The notes under the pieces were generated by a model. The model did no database searches, had not been told where the DNA came from, and worked only from the letters and a program-made list of their open reading frames with translations. A stretch of 64,000 nucleotides of DNA, taken from Aliivibrio_A sp016764915 (lineage in GTDB: Bacteria; Pseudomonadota; Gammaproteobacteria; Enterobacterales; Vibrionaceae). Position numbers and translations under genes: made by a program. Where the stretch lies: contig OZ245058.1 of the NCBI GenBank assembly GCA_965224595.1, positions 1,736,001 to 1,800,000 on the forward strand, written 5' to 3'. Shown in pieces: positions 17,568-26,281 of the stretch. Numbering within the stretch: position 1 is the first letter of the stretch; every line of letters begins with the position of its first letter.

Positions 17568-17929
17568 TTTACGACTCTTATGTCCGAAATATCATCATTT
17601 CGGGTAAAATCCTTCCTTATCATCTTTTTTATGAAATAAATTCATGCAGATAATATACCTAGCTTTAACAATTTACTCATTATCAAATATCAACCATCCC
17701 CCTTCGATCAGAACTAATGCCTAAATCACAACAAAAGTTAAGTTTATGTAACTGCAATGTTGATTAGTACGATCACCTACCGTCTATTGCATAACAATTT
17801 ATGAATCTATATTCTCACACTATTATTGGCGTTTTGTTTTGGATTCCTTCAACACCTTGGCCAATACTTAGATTTAAACACTATTTAATATGCCTTTCCT
17901 AGGGATATGCAGTACTTAAAGGATTATCT
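17568..17929. other. Intergenic region upstream of the NSS transporter
   Basis: A 362-nt AT-rich gap. A weak hairpin (CCGAAAT / ATTTCGG at 17594-17612) follows the barrel gene. AGTTA and TAACT form a loose inverted repeat near 17737-17752. I see no convincing promoter, open reading frame or RNA gene. Confidence 0.4.
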
Positions 17930-19396
17930 ATGAAACGAGAACAGTGGGGATCCCGAGCGGGGTTTATTTTGGCTGCAGTAGGTTCTGCTATTGGCCTTGG
18001 TAATATCTGGCGATTCCCGTATATGGCTTATGAAAATGGCGGCGGCGCTTTTTTTATTCCCTACCTTTTTGCCATGCTAACAGCGGGTATTCCATTTATG
18101 ATTATGGAATTTGGAATGGGTCATAAATACCGTGGCTCAGCACCTAAAACATTATCAAAAATCAATGCAAAGTATGAGTGGCTTGGCTGGTTCCAAGTCA
18201 TGATCGCAGCCGTAATTGCCGTCTATTATGTTGCCGTTATTGGTTGGGCAATCTCCTACCTCAGCATGTCTTTCACTCAAAGTTGGGGCACTGACACTAA
18301 TGCTTACTTCTTTAACGAATATCTACAGCTTGGCGATAACTCTCCAACTAAATTAGGAAGCATCCAGTGGCACATTGCAATACCTATGGTCATTGCATGG
18401 GCGATCACTTTTGTTGCCATTTTTGGTGGTGTAAAAGCGGGAATCGAGCGCGCCAGCAAAATCATGATGCCGCTGCTCTTTATCATGGTCCTTGCGTTGA
18501 TTGGTCGCATGGTATTCCTGCCAGGAGCACTGGACGGTTTAAACTACCTGTTTCAACCAGACTTTAGCAAGATTATGGATCCTAAAGTATGGTCAGCCGC
18601 TTATGGTCAGATTTTCTTCACTTTAAGTGTTGGTTTTGCGATTATGCTTGCATACTCAAGCTACCTACCTGAAAAATCAGATATTAATAACAACGCGGTG
18701 ATGACCGTATTAATTAACTGTGGCTTCTCAATTGTTGCGGGTATCTTAATCTTCTCTATCTTGGGTTATATGGCTCAAGAGCAAGGAAAAGAGCTCACTG
18801 AAGTAGTGAGCGCTGGTGTTGGTTTAGCCTTTGTTACTATTCCCGCGGCCATTAATTTGCTCCCTGCTCCCTATATCTTAGGGCCACTGTTCTTTTTCGC
18901 TCTGGTTGTTGCTGGTTTAAGCTCACATATCTCAATCTTAGAAGCGGTAACATCTGCTTTGATTGACAAACTAAACTGGTCACGAAAAAAAGCAGCTTCT
19001 ATTGTTTGTGGTATAGGTCTGGTTATTTCAATGGCGTTTGCGACTAACGGCGGACTGTTACTGCTCGATTTAGTCGATTACTTCATGAACAACATTGCAC
19101 TACTAGCAAGCTGTTTGATTGAACTGCTTATTATGGGTTGGTTGGTTAAAATTTCAGACATCCGCTCATACGTAAACAAGATCTCTGAGTTTTCAATTGG
19201 CGTATGGTTTGAAATCTGTATTCGTTTTGTTAGCCCCGTTTTATTAGCTATCATTATCGGTACCAACATTGTGAACACGATAAATGATGGTTACGGCGGT
19301 TATGCAACATCCGATCTATTGATGTTAGGTTGGGGACTGGTTGCTGCCATGCTAGTCGTGGGTATTATTATTAATAAATCAAGTAAAGAGGCATAA
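17930..19396 (+). CDS. Sodium-dependent transporter of the NSS/SNF family
   Basis: A 488-residue protein with about 11-12 membrane helices. Helix 1 has the NSS sodium/substrate-site signature GSAIGLGNIWRFPYMAYENG, and the second region contains GIPFMIMEFGMG. The TM6 region reads FFTLSVGFAIMLAYSSY. Family members take up amino acids with Na+. The following gene encodes a MetS-type small subunit, which suggests a MetP/MetS-like methionine or alanine importer, but the substrate is inferred only. AAAGGA precedes the ATG. Confidence 0.9.
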   Translation: MKREQWGSRAGFILAAVGSAIGLGNIWRFPYMAYENGGGAFFIPYLFAMLTAGIPFMIMEFGMGHKYRGSAPKTLSKINAKYEWLGWFQVMIAAVIAVYYVAVIGWAISYLSMSFTQSWGTDTNAYFFNEYLQLGDNSPTKLGSIQWHIAIPMVIAWAITFVAIFGGVKAGIERASKIMMPLLFIMVLALIGRMVFLPGALDGLNYLFQPDFSKIMDPKVWSAAYGQIFFTLSVGFAIMLAYSSYLPEKSDINNNAVMTVLINCGFSIVAGILIFSILGYMAQEQGKELTEVVSAGVGLAFVTIPAAINLLPAPYILGPLFFFALVVAGLSSHISILEAVTSALIDKLNWSRKKAASIVCGIGLVISMAFATNGGLLLLDLVDYFMNNIALLASCLIELLIMGWLVKISDIRSYVNKISEFSIGVWFEICIRFVSPVLLAIIIGTNIVNTINDGYGGYATSDLLMLGWGLVAAMLVVGIIINKSSKEA

Positions 19397-19397
19397 T

Positions 19398-19502
19398 ATG
19401 ACTACTGGTGCAATTTTCATGATGGTATTTGGTTTAGGAATTACGTGGGGCGGCGCCGCACTTTGCATTCGTAAGGCCATGAAAGCTAACAAAAAGAATT
19501 AA
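19398..19502 (+). CDS. MetS-family small subunit of NSS transporter
   Basis: A 34-residue single-helix protein (MTTGAIFMMVFGLGITWGG, then AALCIRKAMKANKKN) starting 1 nt after the transporter stop codon. It has the form of the MetS small subunit that is essential for MetP function in Corynebacterium: a short N-terminus, one hydrophobic helix with a GxxxxWGG motif, and a basic tail. It is too short for most gene finders and easily missed. Confidence 0.88.
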   Translation: MTTGAIFMMVFGLGITWGGAALCIRKAMKANKKN

Positions 19503-19530
19503 ATTCACGACCTACAATTTTTAACTTAGT

Positions 19531-19568
19531 ACCCCGTTAACACCAATCGTTATCGGGGTCTTTTTTAT
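19531..19568 (+). terminator. Terminator after the NSS transporter operon
   Basis: Stem ACCCCG / CGGGGT, extended by TTAAC-like pairing, followed by CTTTTTTATT. Confidence 0.8.
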
Positions 19569-19571
19569 TCC

Positions 19572-20015
19572 CTATTTGACCTCACTTAAATATTGATCCA
19601 TTCTCTCTTTATTCATGGCAATGGTAGGTTTTACCGCTAGCCAATCAGACCGAGCTTGCTCAATATTTATAGCCTCACCGACTTGAACTACGCCCAACAT
19701 TCCCATCACAGTGTGTGGAAGACATTTGTACAGATAGACACCATCTTGTTCAAAACGTACTTGAGTCTCTTTTCCCATTGGGGTCACAAACGCTTTGGCT
19801 CCATTTGGAATAGAAAATGATTGAGCATTGTGACTGCTATCTGAAGGCACAAACTTAATAACATCCCCTTTGTTTATTTTTATATAACCTGGATTCATTA
19901 TCATCATCGCACCGTTCTCTCCAGAAGTAAGTAACTGGACAGTGTACTCAGCAGTAAATGCTGATGTAGTCATTAAACTAAACATTAAGAATAAAACAGA
20001 TTGGAATATTTTCAT
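19572..20015 (-). CDS. Pseudoazurin (type 1 copper protein)
   Basis: A 147-residue periplasmic cupredoxin with a signal peptide (MKIFQSVLFLMFSLMTTSAF then TAEY). The copper ligands are visible: His in DSSHNAQSF, then Cys, His and Met in YKCLPHTVMGMLG. Pseudoazurins carry electrons in the periplasm, usually to nitrite or nitrous-oxide reductase; no denitrification gene is in the window. The start at 20015 has AGGAGA upstream. A near-consensus Fur box sits 25 nt upstream, suggesting iron control. Confidence 0.88.
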   Translation of the reverse strand: MKIFQSVLFLMFSLMTTSAFTAEYTVQLLTSGENGAMMIMNPGYIKINKGDVIKFVPSDSSHNAQSFSIPNGAKAFVTPMGKETQVRFEQDGVYLYKCLPHTVMGMLGVVQVGEAINIEQARSDWLAVKPTIAMNKERMDQYLSEVK

Positions 20016-20039
20016 TATCTTTCTCCTATAAATGCAATC

Positions 20040-20058
20040 GATAATGATAACCATTATT
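20040..20058. promoter_or_regulatory. Fur box upstream of pseudoazurin
   Basis: GATAATGATAACCATTATT matches the 19-bp Fur consensus (GATAATGATAATCATTATC) at 17 of 19 positions. It lies 25-43 nt upstream of the pseudoazurin start codon, in the expected promoter region, so Fur-Fe(II) would be expected to repress the gene. Confidence 0.75.
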
Positions 20059-20088
20059 ATTAACAAATACCAGCCACACTAAAATGAA

Positions 20089-20115
20089 AATGGGGTCCTA
20101 TATTAGGACCCCATT
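20089..20115. terminator. Bidirectional terminator between ptsG and pseudoazurin
   Basis: A 12-bp stem AATGGGGTCCTA / TAGGACCCCATT with a 3-nt loop. On the minus strand it follows ptsG and is succeeded by TTCATTTTAG. Confidence 0.8.
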
Positions 20116-20140
20116 ACTTTATTGATTTAAATATGTACGG

Positions 20141-21571
20141 TTATTTGTTTGCTTGAATCCACTCATCCATTTCTGTTTTTAAGTTGTCTGACTTGGTTCC
20201 GAAGATAGCTTGAACACCACCAGCAACGATAACAACACCAGCAGCACCAAGTTGTTTCAAGCGCTCTTGGTTAACAGCGTCGACATCAGCAACGGATACG
20301 CGAAGACGAGTAATACAAGCATCAAGGTTAGTAATGTTCTGTTTACCACCAAATGCAGCGACTAACTCACCAGCAAGCTCTGAACCTGTTACAACTTCAA
20401 CGCTGTCTTCTTCGTCTTCACGACCTGGAGTCTTAAGATCCATTGCTTTAATGACAAAGCGAAATATGATGTAGTAAACAACAGCGTAAACAAGACCAAG
20501 ACCGACAAGAAGAAGCATGTTCTCTGCGCGTGGAGATTGAACTACAAAGTCAATGAAACCGTTTGAAAATGTGTGACCATGAACAATACCTAATGCATTA
20601 GTTAGCATGTATGCAACGCCAGCAAGTACTGCGTGGATAGCATAAAGAACTGGAGCAACAAATAGGAATGCGAATTCAATCGGTTCTGTAATACCAGTAA
20701 GGAATGAAGTTAACGCAGCAGATGCCATGATACCCATTACTTTTGCTCGGTTTTCAGGTTTCGCAGAATGAGCAATTGCGATTGCAGCAGCAGGAAGACC
20801 AAACATTTTGAATAAGTAACCACCCGCCAGTTGACCGAAACCGTTACCTGCAGCGCGAGATGCATCATCAGCAGTTAGGAAGCAAGTCATAATACCATGT
20901 ACTTGCTCACCAGCGCTGTTCATACAAGAACCCGCTTCGTAGAAGAAGGGTACGTTCCAGATATGGTGAAGACCAAAAGGAATGAGAGAACGTTCAACAA
21001 CACCGTAAATACCAAATGCCATTACTGGGTTTTGGTTTGCAGCCCAATCAGAGAATGCTGCAATTGCACCACCGATTGGAGGCCAAATGACAGAAAGAAC
21101 TAAGCCTAGAGCAATCGATACAAAACCAGTTACGATTGGCACAGCACGCTTACCAGCGAAGAAGCCTAAGTATTCTGGAAGTTGAACGCGATAGAATTTG
21201 TTGAAAGCCCAAGCAGCAACACCACCAGCAAGAATACCACCAAGAACACCAGTCTCGATACCATCAACGCCCATTACCGTTGCCATCACTTTAAGTGTAG
21301 CAACCATGATTCCGTAACCAACAACAGCCGCAAGACCTGCAACACCATCATTTTTTGTAAAACCCAGTGCCGTACCTACAGCAAATAGCAGAGCCATTTG
21401 ACCAAATACTGAACCACCAGCTTGTTCCATTAAGTGAGAAACCACTTCGGGAACAAAGCTAAAATTAGCAGCACCAACACCGAGTAAAATACCAGCAACC
21501 GGAAGTACCGATACTGGTAACATTAATGCTTTACCTACCTTCTGTAAGTTTGCAAATAAATTTTTGAACAT
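20141..21571 (-). CDS. ptsG: PTS glucose-specific transporter subunit IICB
   Basis: A 476-residue PTS permease. The membrane IIC domain fills about residues 1-380, with GITEPIEFAFLFVAPVLY as the conserved sugar-binding loop. The IIB domain is at the C-terminus, with its phosphorylated Cys in NLDACITRLRVSV. It takes up and phosphorylates glucose using IIA(Glc), encoded elsewhere. The start at 21571 has AGGAGAG upstream; longer frames add a non-membrane leader. Length and order match PtsG; a close IICB paralogue with another sugar specificity is the main alternative. Confidence 0.88.
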   Translation of the reverse strand: MFKNLFANLQKVGKALMLPVSVLPVAGILLGVGAANFSFVPEVVSHLMEQAGGSVFGQMALLFAVGTALGFTKNDGVAGLAAVVGYGIMVATLKVMATVMGVDGIETGVLGGILAGGVAAWAFNKFYRVQLPEYLGFFAGKRAVPIVTGFVSIALGLVLSVIWPPIGGAIAAFSDWAANQNPVMAFGIYGVVERSLIPFGLHHIWNVPFFYEAGSCMNSAGEQVHGIMTCFLTADDASRAAGNGFGQLAGGYLFKMFGLPAAAIAIAHSAKPENRAKVMGIMASAALTSFLTGITEPIEFAFLFVAPVLYAIHAVLAGVAYMLTNALGIVHGHTFSNGFIDFVVQSPRAENMLLLVGLGLVYAVVYYIIFRFVIKAMDLKTPGREDEEDSVEVVTGSELAGELVAAFGGKQNITNLDACITRLRVSVADVDAVNQERLKQLGAAGVVIVAGGVQAIFGTKSDNLKTEMDEWIQANK

Positions 21572-22098
21572 GTTTCTCTCCTGATAACAAATATCAATTA
21601 ACGGTCTAGGTTGCAGCCCCCCATGGCATAAGCCTAGCACCACTTTATGTAATTTTCTGTGCCAGTATAGAAACTAAATTTTCAAAAAACATGACACTGA
21701 TCATACATATAATTCACGGTGTAAATTAAATCAACAACCTTGATGGCGATCACGTTATCACCACACAATGAAAACATCAAAAAGCAACATAAGTGGTTGA
21801 TTAAGAGTTAATAATATTGATTTCATTGATATTTTATTTTTTTGTAATGTTATTTTTTATAACAAACTTAATTACCAAGTAATCATCAACAGAAATAGAG
21901 ATAACCAGCTCTTTTTCTATTTAAAATAGCCACTTTTCATAAATATAAGACTTTTCATTCACTTTTTCATCAAATGTAATTTTTCATTAAAAAATAAGAA
22001 AGCGGCACCGCTTTTACCTAATAGGCCATATAACACTGAATTATCGGTTTACTCACGCTCAATTTTAGCTGCTCTATTTCAATTCTAAACCACTATTT
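21572..22098. other. Divergent regulatory region between ptsG and the ammonium transporter gene
   Basis: An AT-rich gap of over 500 nt holds the ptsG leader, a weak CRP-like site, and a perfect palindrome AAAGCGG-CA-CCGCTTT at 21999-22014. No open reading frame or RNA gene of a known family is seen. I looked for NtrC-type TGCAC-N5-GTGCA sites and found none. Confidence 0.45.
21739..21754. promoter_or_regulatory. ptsG: Possible CRP site upstream of ptsG
   Basis: On the minus strand CGTGA-TCGCCA-TCAAG keeps the spacing of the CRP consensus TGTGA-N6-TCACA but matches only 7 of 10 key bases. It lies about 170 nt before the start codon. Catabolite control of ptsG is expected, but the match is weak. 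Confidence 0.3.
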
Positions 22099-22114
22099 TG
22101 GCACGATACATGCA
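22099..22114 (+). promoter_or_regulatory. Sigma-54 promoter of the ammonium transporter gene
   Basis: TGGCACGATACATGCA matches the sigma-54 consensus TGGCACG-N4-TTGCA at all but one position. The invariant GG (22100-22101) and GC (22112-22113) are 12 nt apart. Ammonium transporters are typical NtrC/sigma-54 targets. The predicted start of transcription near 22125 gives a leader of about 180 nt. Confidence 0.75.
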
Positions 22115-22215
22115 AATACCCAGTTGGTTGCGTATGAAAGAGAGCAATTTAAGCTCTCATGTTTACTTAACCCACTAATTATTAATAACAATGGTATTAA
22201 TTCCGAGATTACAGC

Positions 22216-22271
22216 GCTGCCTATAAGTGCAGCAAAACACCAGAACAGTGCGGCTCCTAATGCAGCCGCAC
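22216..22271 (+). promoter_or_regulatory. Two hairpins in the ammonium transporter leader
   Basis: A 5-bp stem GCTGC / GCAGC is followed by a perfect 8-bp stem GTGCGGCT / AGCCGCAC (22248-22255 and 22264-22271) with an 8-nt loop. The second ends 36 nt before the start codon. There is no T-tract, so a translational or stability role is more likely than termination. Confidence 0.4.
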
Positions 22272-22306
22272 CATTTGTGTGCATTAAGATTTACAAGGAC
22301 GTAATA

Positions 22307-23596
22307 ATGATAAAAAAAACAGTCACCTTTCTAACGGCAATGTTACCTGGCGTCGCTTTAGCTGAACAAGCGTCGTTAAATGGTGCAAACACTGCGTGGA
22401 TTTTAACCTCAACGGCATTAGTGTTATTTATGACCCTCCCTGGTCTTGCTCTATTTTATGGTGGTTTAGTACGTTCCAAAAATGTGCTCTCTATATTAAT
22501 GCAGTGTTTTTCTATTGCTGCCGTCTCTTCTCTACTTTGGCTTCTATTGGGATACAGCTTGGCGTTTTCAGATGGCAATGCGTTCATTGGCGACCTATCG
22601 AAGGTTATGCTGATAGGTATGGGCAGAGACACCCTATCAGGCGATATTCCTGAATCACTGTTTATGCTTTTCCAAATGACATTTGCCGTTATTACCCCGG
22701 CATTAATCATTGGCGGTTTTGCCGAACGAATGAAGTTTTCAGCAGTCTTGCTATTTAGTGCCCTTTGGCTGTTAGCTGTTTATGTGCCCGTGACTCACTG
22801 GGTATGGGGTGGTGGCTGGTTAGCAGAGATGGGCGTTTATGATTTCGCAGGCGGTATCGTGGTGCACATTACGGCAGGGGTCGCTGCTTTAGTCGCGGCT
22901 ATCGTTATTGGCCCAAGAAAAGGTTTTCCTAAAGTGGCCATGCCTCCTCATAATATGACCATGACCATTACAGGTGCTGGAATGCTTTGGGTTGGTTGGT
23001 TTGGCTTTAATGGTGGTAGCGCCCTAGGCGCCAACGGTGATGCCGCAATGGCGATGTTAGTCACTCATATATCTTCTGCAACTGGCGCTCTGGTTTGGAT
23101 GATGATTGAGTGGAGACGTTTTGGTAAACCGAGTGCACTAGGTGCTGTCACCGGTATGGTAGCAGGCCTCGGCACGATAACACCAGCATCCGGCTTTGTC
23201 GGTCCTGGTGGTGCATTAATCATTGGATTATCTGCAGGTATAGTCTGCTTTATTGCGACGCATTACGTTAAGCGCGTGTTGAAGATCGATGACAGCTTAG
23301 ATGTTTTTCCAGTTCACGGTGTGGGCGGTATTTTAGGAACACTGCTGGTCGGTATTTTTGCATCAACCGAATTGGGCGTTTTTAGCGGTTTTGGTTTTGC
23401 TGAAGGTATTAACACTATTGCAGGACAGTTACAGGTTCAGTTTATTGGTGTTGTCGCAACCATTATTTATACCGCTATTATTACTTATCTTATTCTAAAG
23501 CTGGTCGGTTTATTCACTCCACTTCGCGTGACTGAAGAGGAAGAGATCGACGGTCTTGATATCAGCTCCCATGAAGAGAAAGGATACAACTTATAG
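22307..23596 (+). CDS. amtB: Ammonium transporter
   Basis: A 429-residue Amt-family channel with an N-terminal signal-like helix (MIKKTVTFLTAMLPGVALAE) and 11 further helices. Hallmarks are LPGLALFYGGLVRSKN and FAGGIVVHITAGVAALVAA (first pore His), together with FPVHGVGGILGTLL (second pore His). It conducts ammonia across the inner membrane under nitrogen limitation. A glnK gene normally sits next to amtB, but none is present here. The start at 22307 is chosen for AAGGA 8 nt upstream. A weak hairpin (CGGACAC / GTGTCCG, 23606-23623) follows. Confidence 0.9.
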   Translation: MIKKTVTFLTAMLPGVALAEQASLNGANTAWILTSTALVLFMTLPGLALFYGGLVRSKNVLSILMQCFSIAAVSSLLWLLLGYSLAFSDGNAFIGDLSKVMLIGMGRDTLSGDIPESLFMLFQMTFAVITPALIIGGFAERMKFSAVLLFSALWLLAVYVPVTHWVWGGGWLAEMGVYDFAGGIVVHITAGVAALVAAIVIGPRKGFPKVAMPPHNMTMTITGAGMLWVGWFGFNGGSALGANGDAAMAMLVTHISSATGALVWMMIEWRRFGKPSALGAVTGMVAGLGTITPASGFVGPGGALIIGLSAGIVCFIATHYVKRVLKIDDSLDVFPVHGVGGILGTLLVGIFASTELGVFSGFGFAEGINTIAGQLQVQFIGVVATIIYTAIITYLILKLVGLFTPLRVTEEEEIDGLDISSHEEKGYNL

Positions 23597-23655
23597 CTGA
23601 AAAGACGGACACCAAAGTGTCCGCCTCTCAATTCAATACAGGTTATCGCACTTCA

Positions 23656-24618
23656 CTAAAACTCAAACAACCACTGACTAATTAACAGTTCACTATTAAG
23701 ACCACTATTCGATTTCAGTTGCTCTCGTAAAATATTCAAAGATTTAAGCTGCTGGTAGGCTTGATTCACCGTTAACTTCATTGATAATGCTTCTAATACA
23801 GCCCTGCAATCATCATGTACGAGATTGCTATTAACCCCCTGCTGCATTTTTTGCACATCGAGCAACAGGTAACTTAACCACAACAGAGTACGGTTTGGGT
23901 CTTTTGCCATACAGAGCATTAACTCACTAAAACGCGGCTGCTCTGAGTCGATATAATCAACAAACTTGGTAATTAACGTTTCATGAGCTGCTTTATGTTT
24001 ATTCTGATAATAATCAACAACCGTCAGAGGAAAACCACCACAAACGCGTACTGCCTGTTTGCTTGCTGACAAATCGTGTTCTTCTTTTAGCCACTGCAGA
24101 GCCGTTGACTCTTCTACAACGGGTAAACCCCAACTACTGCATCGGCTTACAATCGTTGGCAACAAGGCGTGTTGACTCGACGAAAGTAGAATAAATTGGC
24201 AGCTTTGTGGCGGCTCTTCTAATGTCTTTAAAATGGCATTAGCAGCCGCTTCGTTCATACTATCCGCTGGATCAATGATGATCACCCGTTTCCCGTTAAA
24301 CTGAGATGACCCCCATGCCCAATGGTTACACAGTCGAATTTGATCAACATTGATTCCCTTTCCCTCTTTTTCAGGCTTTAACCAGTGTAAGTCTGGGTGA
24401 TTACCCGAGGTTGATAGCTCGCAGCTATGACACATACCGCAAGGTTCAACCCCTGGCGTTTGACAAAGCAGAGTTTTGGCTAATAGGGCCACTATGTTTT
24501 CGCGTCCCATACCATCGGGCATTGTACAAAGCAGCGCATGAGGAAGCCTATCCTGTATAATAAGCTGTTGCCACTGTTGCCATATATGTTGCTGCCAAGG
24601 AAAAAGTTTACCGTTCAT
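23656..24618 (-). CDS. holB: DNA polymerase III delta' subunit
   Basis: A 320-residue clamp-loader subunit. The AAA+ region has a degenerate P-loop (MPDGMGREN) as expected for delta', a four-Cys zinc module (CQTPGVEPCGMCHSC), the Walker B-like IIIDPADSM, and the sensor region LEEPPQSCQFILLSSSQ followed by LLPTIVSRC. It loads the beta clamp as part of the gamma complex. It is the last gene of the pabC-mltG-tmk-holB run, 17 nt after tmk. Confidence 0.93.
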   Translation of the reverse strand: MNGKLFPWQQHIWQQWQQLIIQDRLPHALLCTMPDGMGRENIVALLAKTLLCQTPGVEPCGMCHSCELSTSGNHPDLHWLKPEKEGKGINVDQIRLCNHWAWGSSQFNGKRVIIIDPADSMNEAAANAILKTLEEPPQSCQFILLSSSQHALLPTIVSRCSSWGLPVVEESTALQWLKEEHDLSASKQAVRVCGGFPLTVVDYYQNKHKAAHETLITKFVDYIDSEQPRFSELMLCMAKDPNRTLLWLSYLLLDVQKMQQGVNSNLVHDDCRAVLEALSMKLTVNQAYQQLKSLNILREQLKSNSGLNSELLISQWLFEF

Positions 24619-24635
24619 TGTATAACCAATAGTCG

Positions 24636-25268
24636 TTACGCGTTATGTGTTAAGAGCCACTGAGAAAGTGCCAGTTTAATATCTTTACTCACTTGCTCTA
24701 TGCTTTGGCTTGCGTCAATCGTAATAATTGAATTATCTTGTTCTGCAAATTCTAGATAGCGTTCGCGAGTACGATCAAAGAAGTCGACCTCCATCTGCTC
24801 AATACGGTCTAGCGCTCCACGTAATCTGGCTCTTTCAAGACCGATTCTAGGGTCTAAATCCATATAGATGGTTAAATCTGGTTTAAAGTCACCTAACACC
24901 GTATCACGCAAGTTCAGCATCACCGCTTTATCGAAACCGCGACCACCGCCTTGGTAGGCTTGAGAGGAGAGATCATGGCGATCACCCACTACCCAGTTGC
25001 CACGGGCTAATGCGGGTTTAATAACGTTATCAACCAATTGAATACGAGCCGCATAAAGGAGCAGTAACTCAGCCATGTCTGTTAACGGCTCTTCTGGGTG
25101 CCCCTCTTTAACCAGTGATCTCATCTGTTCAGCAAGTGGCGTTCCGCCCGGCTCACGAGTGGTGATTGAATCAGTAATACCTTGCTCTTGTAATGTAGCA
25201 AGAACTAAATTAATTGCCGTGCTTTTACCTGCCCCTTCGAGGCCTTCGATTACTATAAATTTTGCCAT
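24636..25268 (-). CDS. tmk: Thymidylate kinase
   Basis: A 210-residue kinase converting dTMP to dTDP. It has the P-loop GLEGAGKS (residues 9-16), the DR(H/Y) motif as GDRHDLSSQAYQGGGRG, and the LID region RARLRGALDRIE. The length is normal. Its ATG overlaps the mltG stop codon by one base (TAATG), so the two are coupled. Confidence 0.95.
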   Translation of the reverse strand: MAKFIVIEGLEGAGKSTAINLVLATLQEQGITDSITTREPGGTPLAEQMRSLVKEGHPEEPLTDMAELLLLYAARIQLVDNVIKPALARGNWVVGDRHDLSSQAYQGGGRGFDKAVMLNLRDTVLGDFKPDLTIYMDLDPRIGLERARLRGALDRIEQMEVDFFDRTRERYLEFAEQDNSIITIDASQSIEQVSKDIKLALSQWLLTHNA

Positions 25269-26281
25269 TATTTGTTTCTCAATTTCCTTAAATAAGCTCT
25301 CACTGCTCTATTATGTTCTACAAGTGACTTACTGAACGTATGCCCCCCGTCACCACTCGCAACAAAGTAGAGGTATTTGCTGGTTTCTGGATTTACCGCT
25401 GCACGGATCGATGCCTCTCCAGCCATCGCAATCGGTGTTGGAGGAAGACCGTAAATGGTATAGGTATTATATGCGGTTGGTCTGCGCAGATCGCTCTTAC
25501 GGATATTACCTGTGTAGGTTTCACCCATACCATAAATCACCGTTGGATCAGTTTGCAATCGCATTCTTCTATTTAAACGATTCACAAATACTGACGAAAT
25601 GCGACGTCGTTCTCCATGGACTGCGGTCTCCTTTTCTATAATAGATGCCAACGTTAATGCTTCATATTGGTTCTTTATAGGCAGGGAAGCCGACTTTTCT
25701 GACCAAGCACTCTCAAGCACTTTGTTAAGCGCTTTGTGTGCTCGCCCTAATATCGCTAAATCTGTCGTACCCGCTGTATACGCATAGGTCTCAGGTAAAA
25801 AAAGCCCTTCCAATTTCTCTTTATCAATACCAAGCTCTGCCGCTATCTCAGATTCGGACAGCTCATGCATCGTATGCTTTAACCCCTCTTTGGTTTTTAA
25901 CAGTGTCAACCACTCAGAAAAGCGACTGCCTTCAACAAAGGTAATTGAAAATTGATGTTCTTGACCTGCACCAACTAGGGTGAGTAGTTCTCTCACGCTA
26001 AGATCTTTTTCAACCCAGTATGTTCCTTTCTTTATGCCCATCAACTCTGGCGTAACTCGGTTAACAAAACGCGCCCACTTTATATCAGAGATTGCATCCT
26101 GCTCATAAAGTCCATTTAAGAGACGGCGAACATTGGTTCCTGATTCTATTTCCAAGAGTTGCGACTGTTCTAAACGTACAGGTTGGTCAATAAAGATGAG
26201 TACTTGCTGATAACCCAAAAAAACACTACTACTAAGAATGGTTAACAGAACAACAAGTAAAATGATTACTTTCTTTAACAC
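25268..26281 (-). CDS. mltG: Endolytic peptidoglycan transglycosylase MltG
   Basis: A 337-residue inner-membrane enzyme that cuts nascent glycan strands and sets their length. One N-terminal membrane helix (residues 5-25) is followed by a periplasmic LysM-like part and the YceG catalytic domain. The catalytic Glu is E216 in LASIIEKETA, followed by FVNRLNRRMRLQTDPTVIYG. It overlaps pabC by 7 nt. Confidence 0.94.
   Translation of the reverse strand: MLKKVIILLVVLLTILSSSVFLGYQQVLIFIDQPVRLEQSQLLEIESGTNVRRLLNGLYEQDAISDIKWARFVNRVTPELMGIKKGTYWVEKDLSVRELLTLVGAGQEHQFSITFVEGSRFSEWLTLLKTKEGLKHTMHELSESEIAAELGIDKEKLEGLFLPETYAYTAGTTDLAILGRAHKALNKVLESAWSEKSASLPIKNQYEALTLASIIEKETAVHGERRRISSVFVNRLNRRMRLQTDPTVIYGMGETYTGNIRKSDLRRPTAYNTYTIYGLPPTPIAMAGEASIRAAVNPETSKYLYFVASGDGGHTFSKSLVEHNRAVRAYLRKLRNK

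Noticed and set aside
22124..22306. N-terminal extension of the ammonium transporter
   Set aside because: The extension contains no signal or domain and would begin almost at the predicted sigma-54 start; ATG 22307 has a proper ribosome-binding site and signal-like helix.
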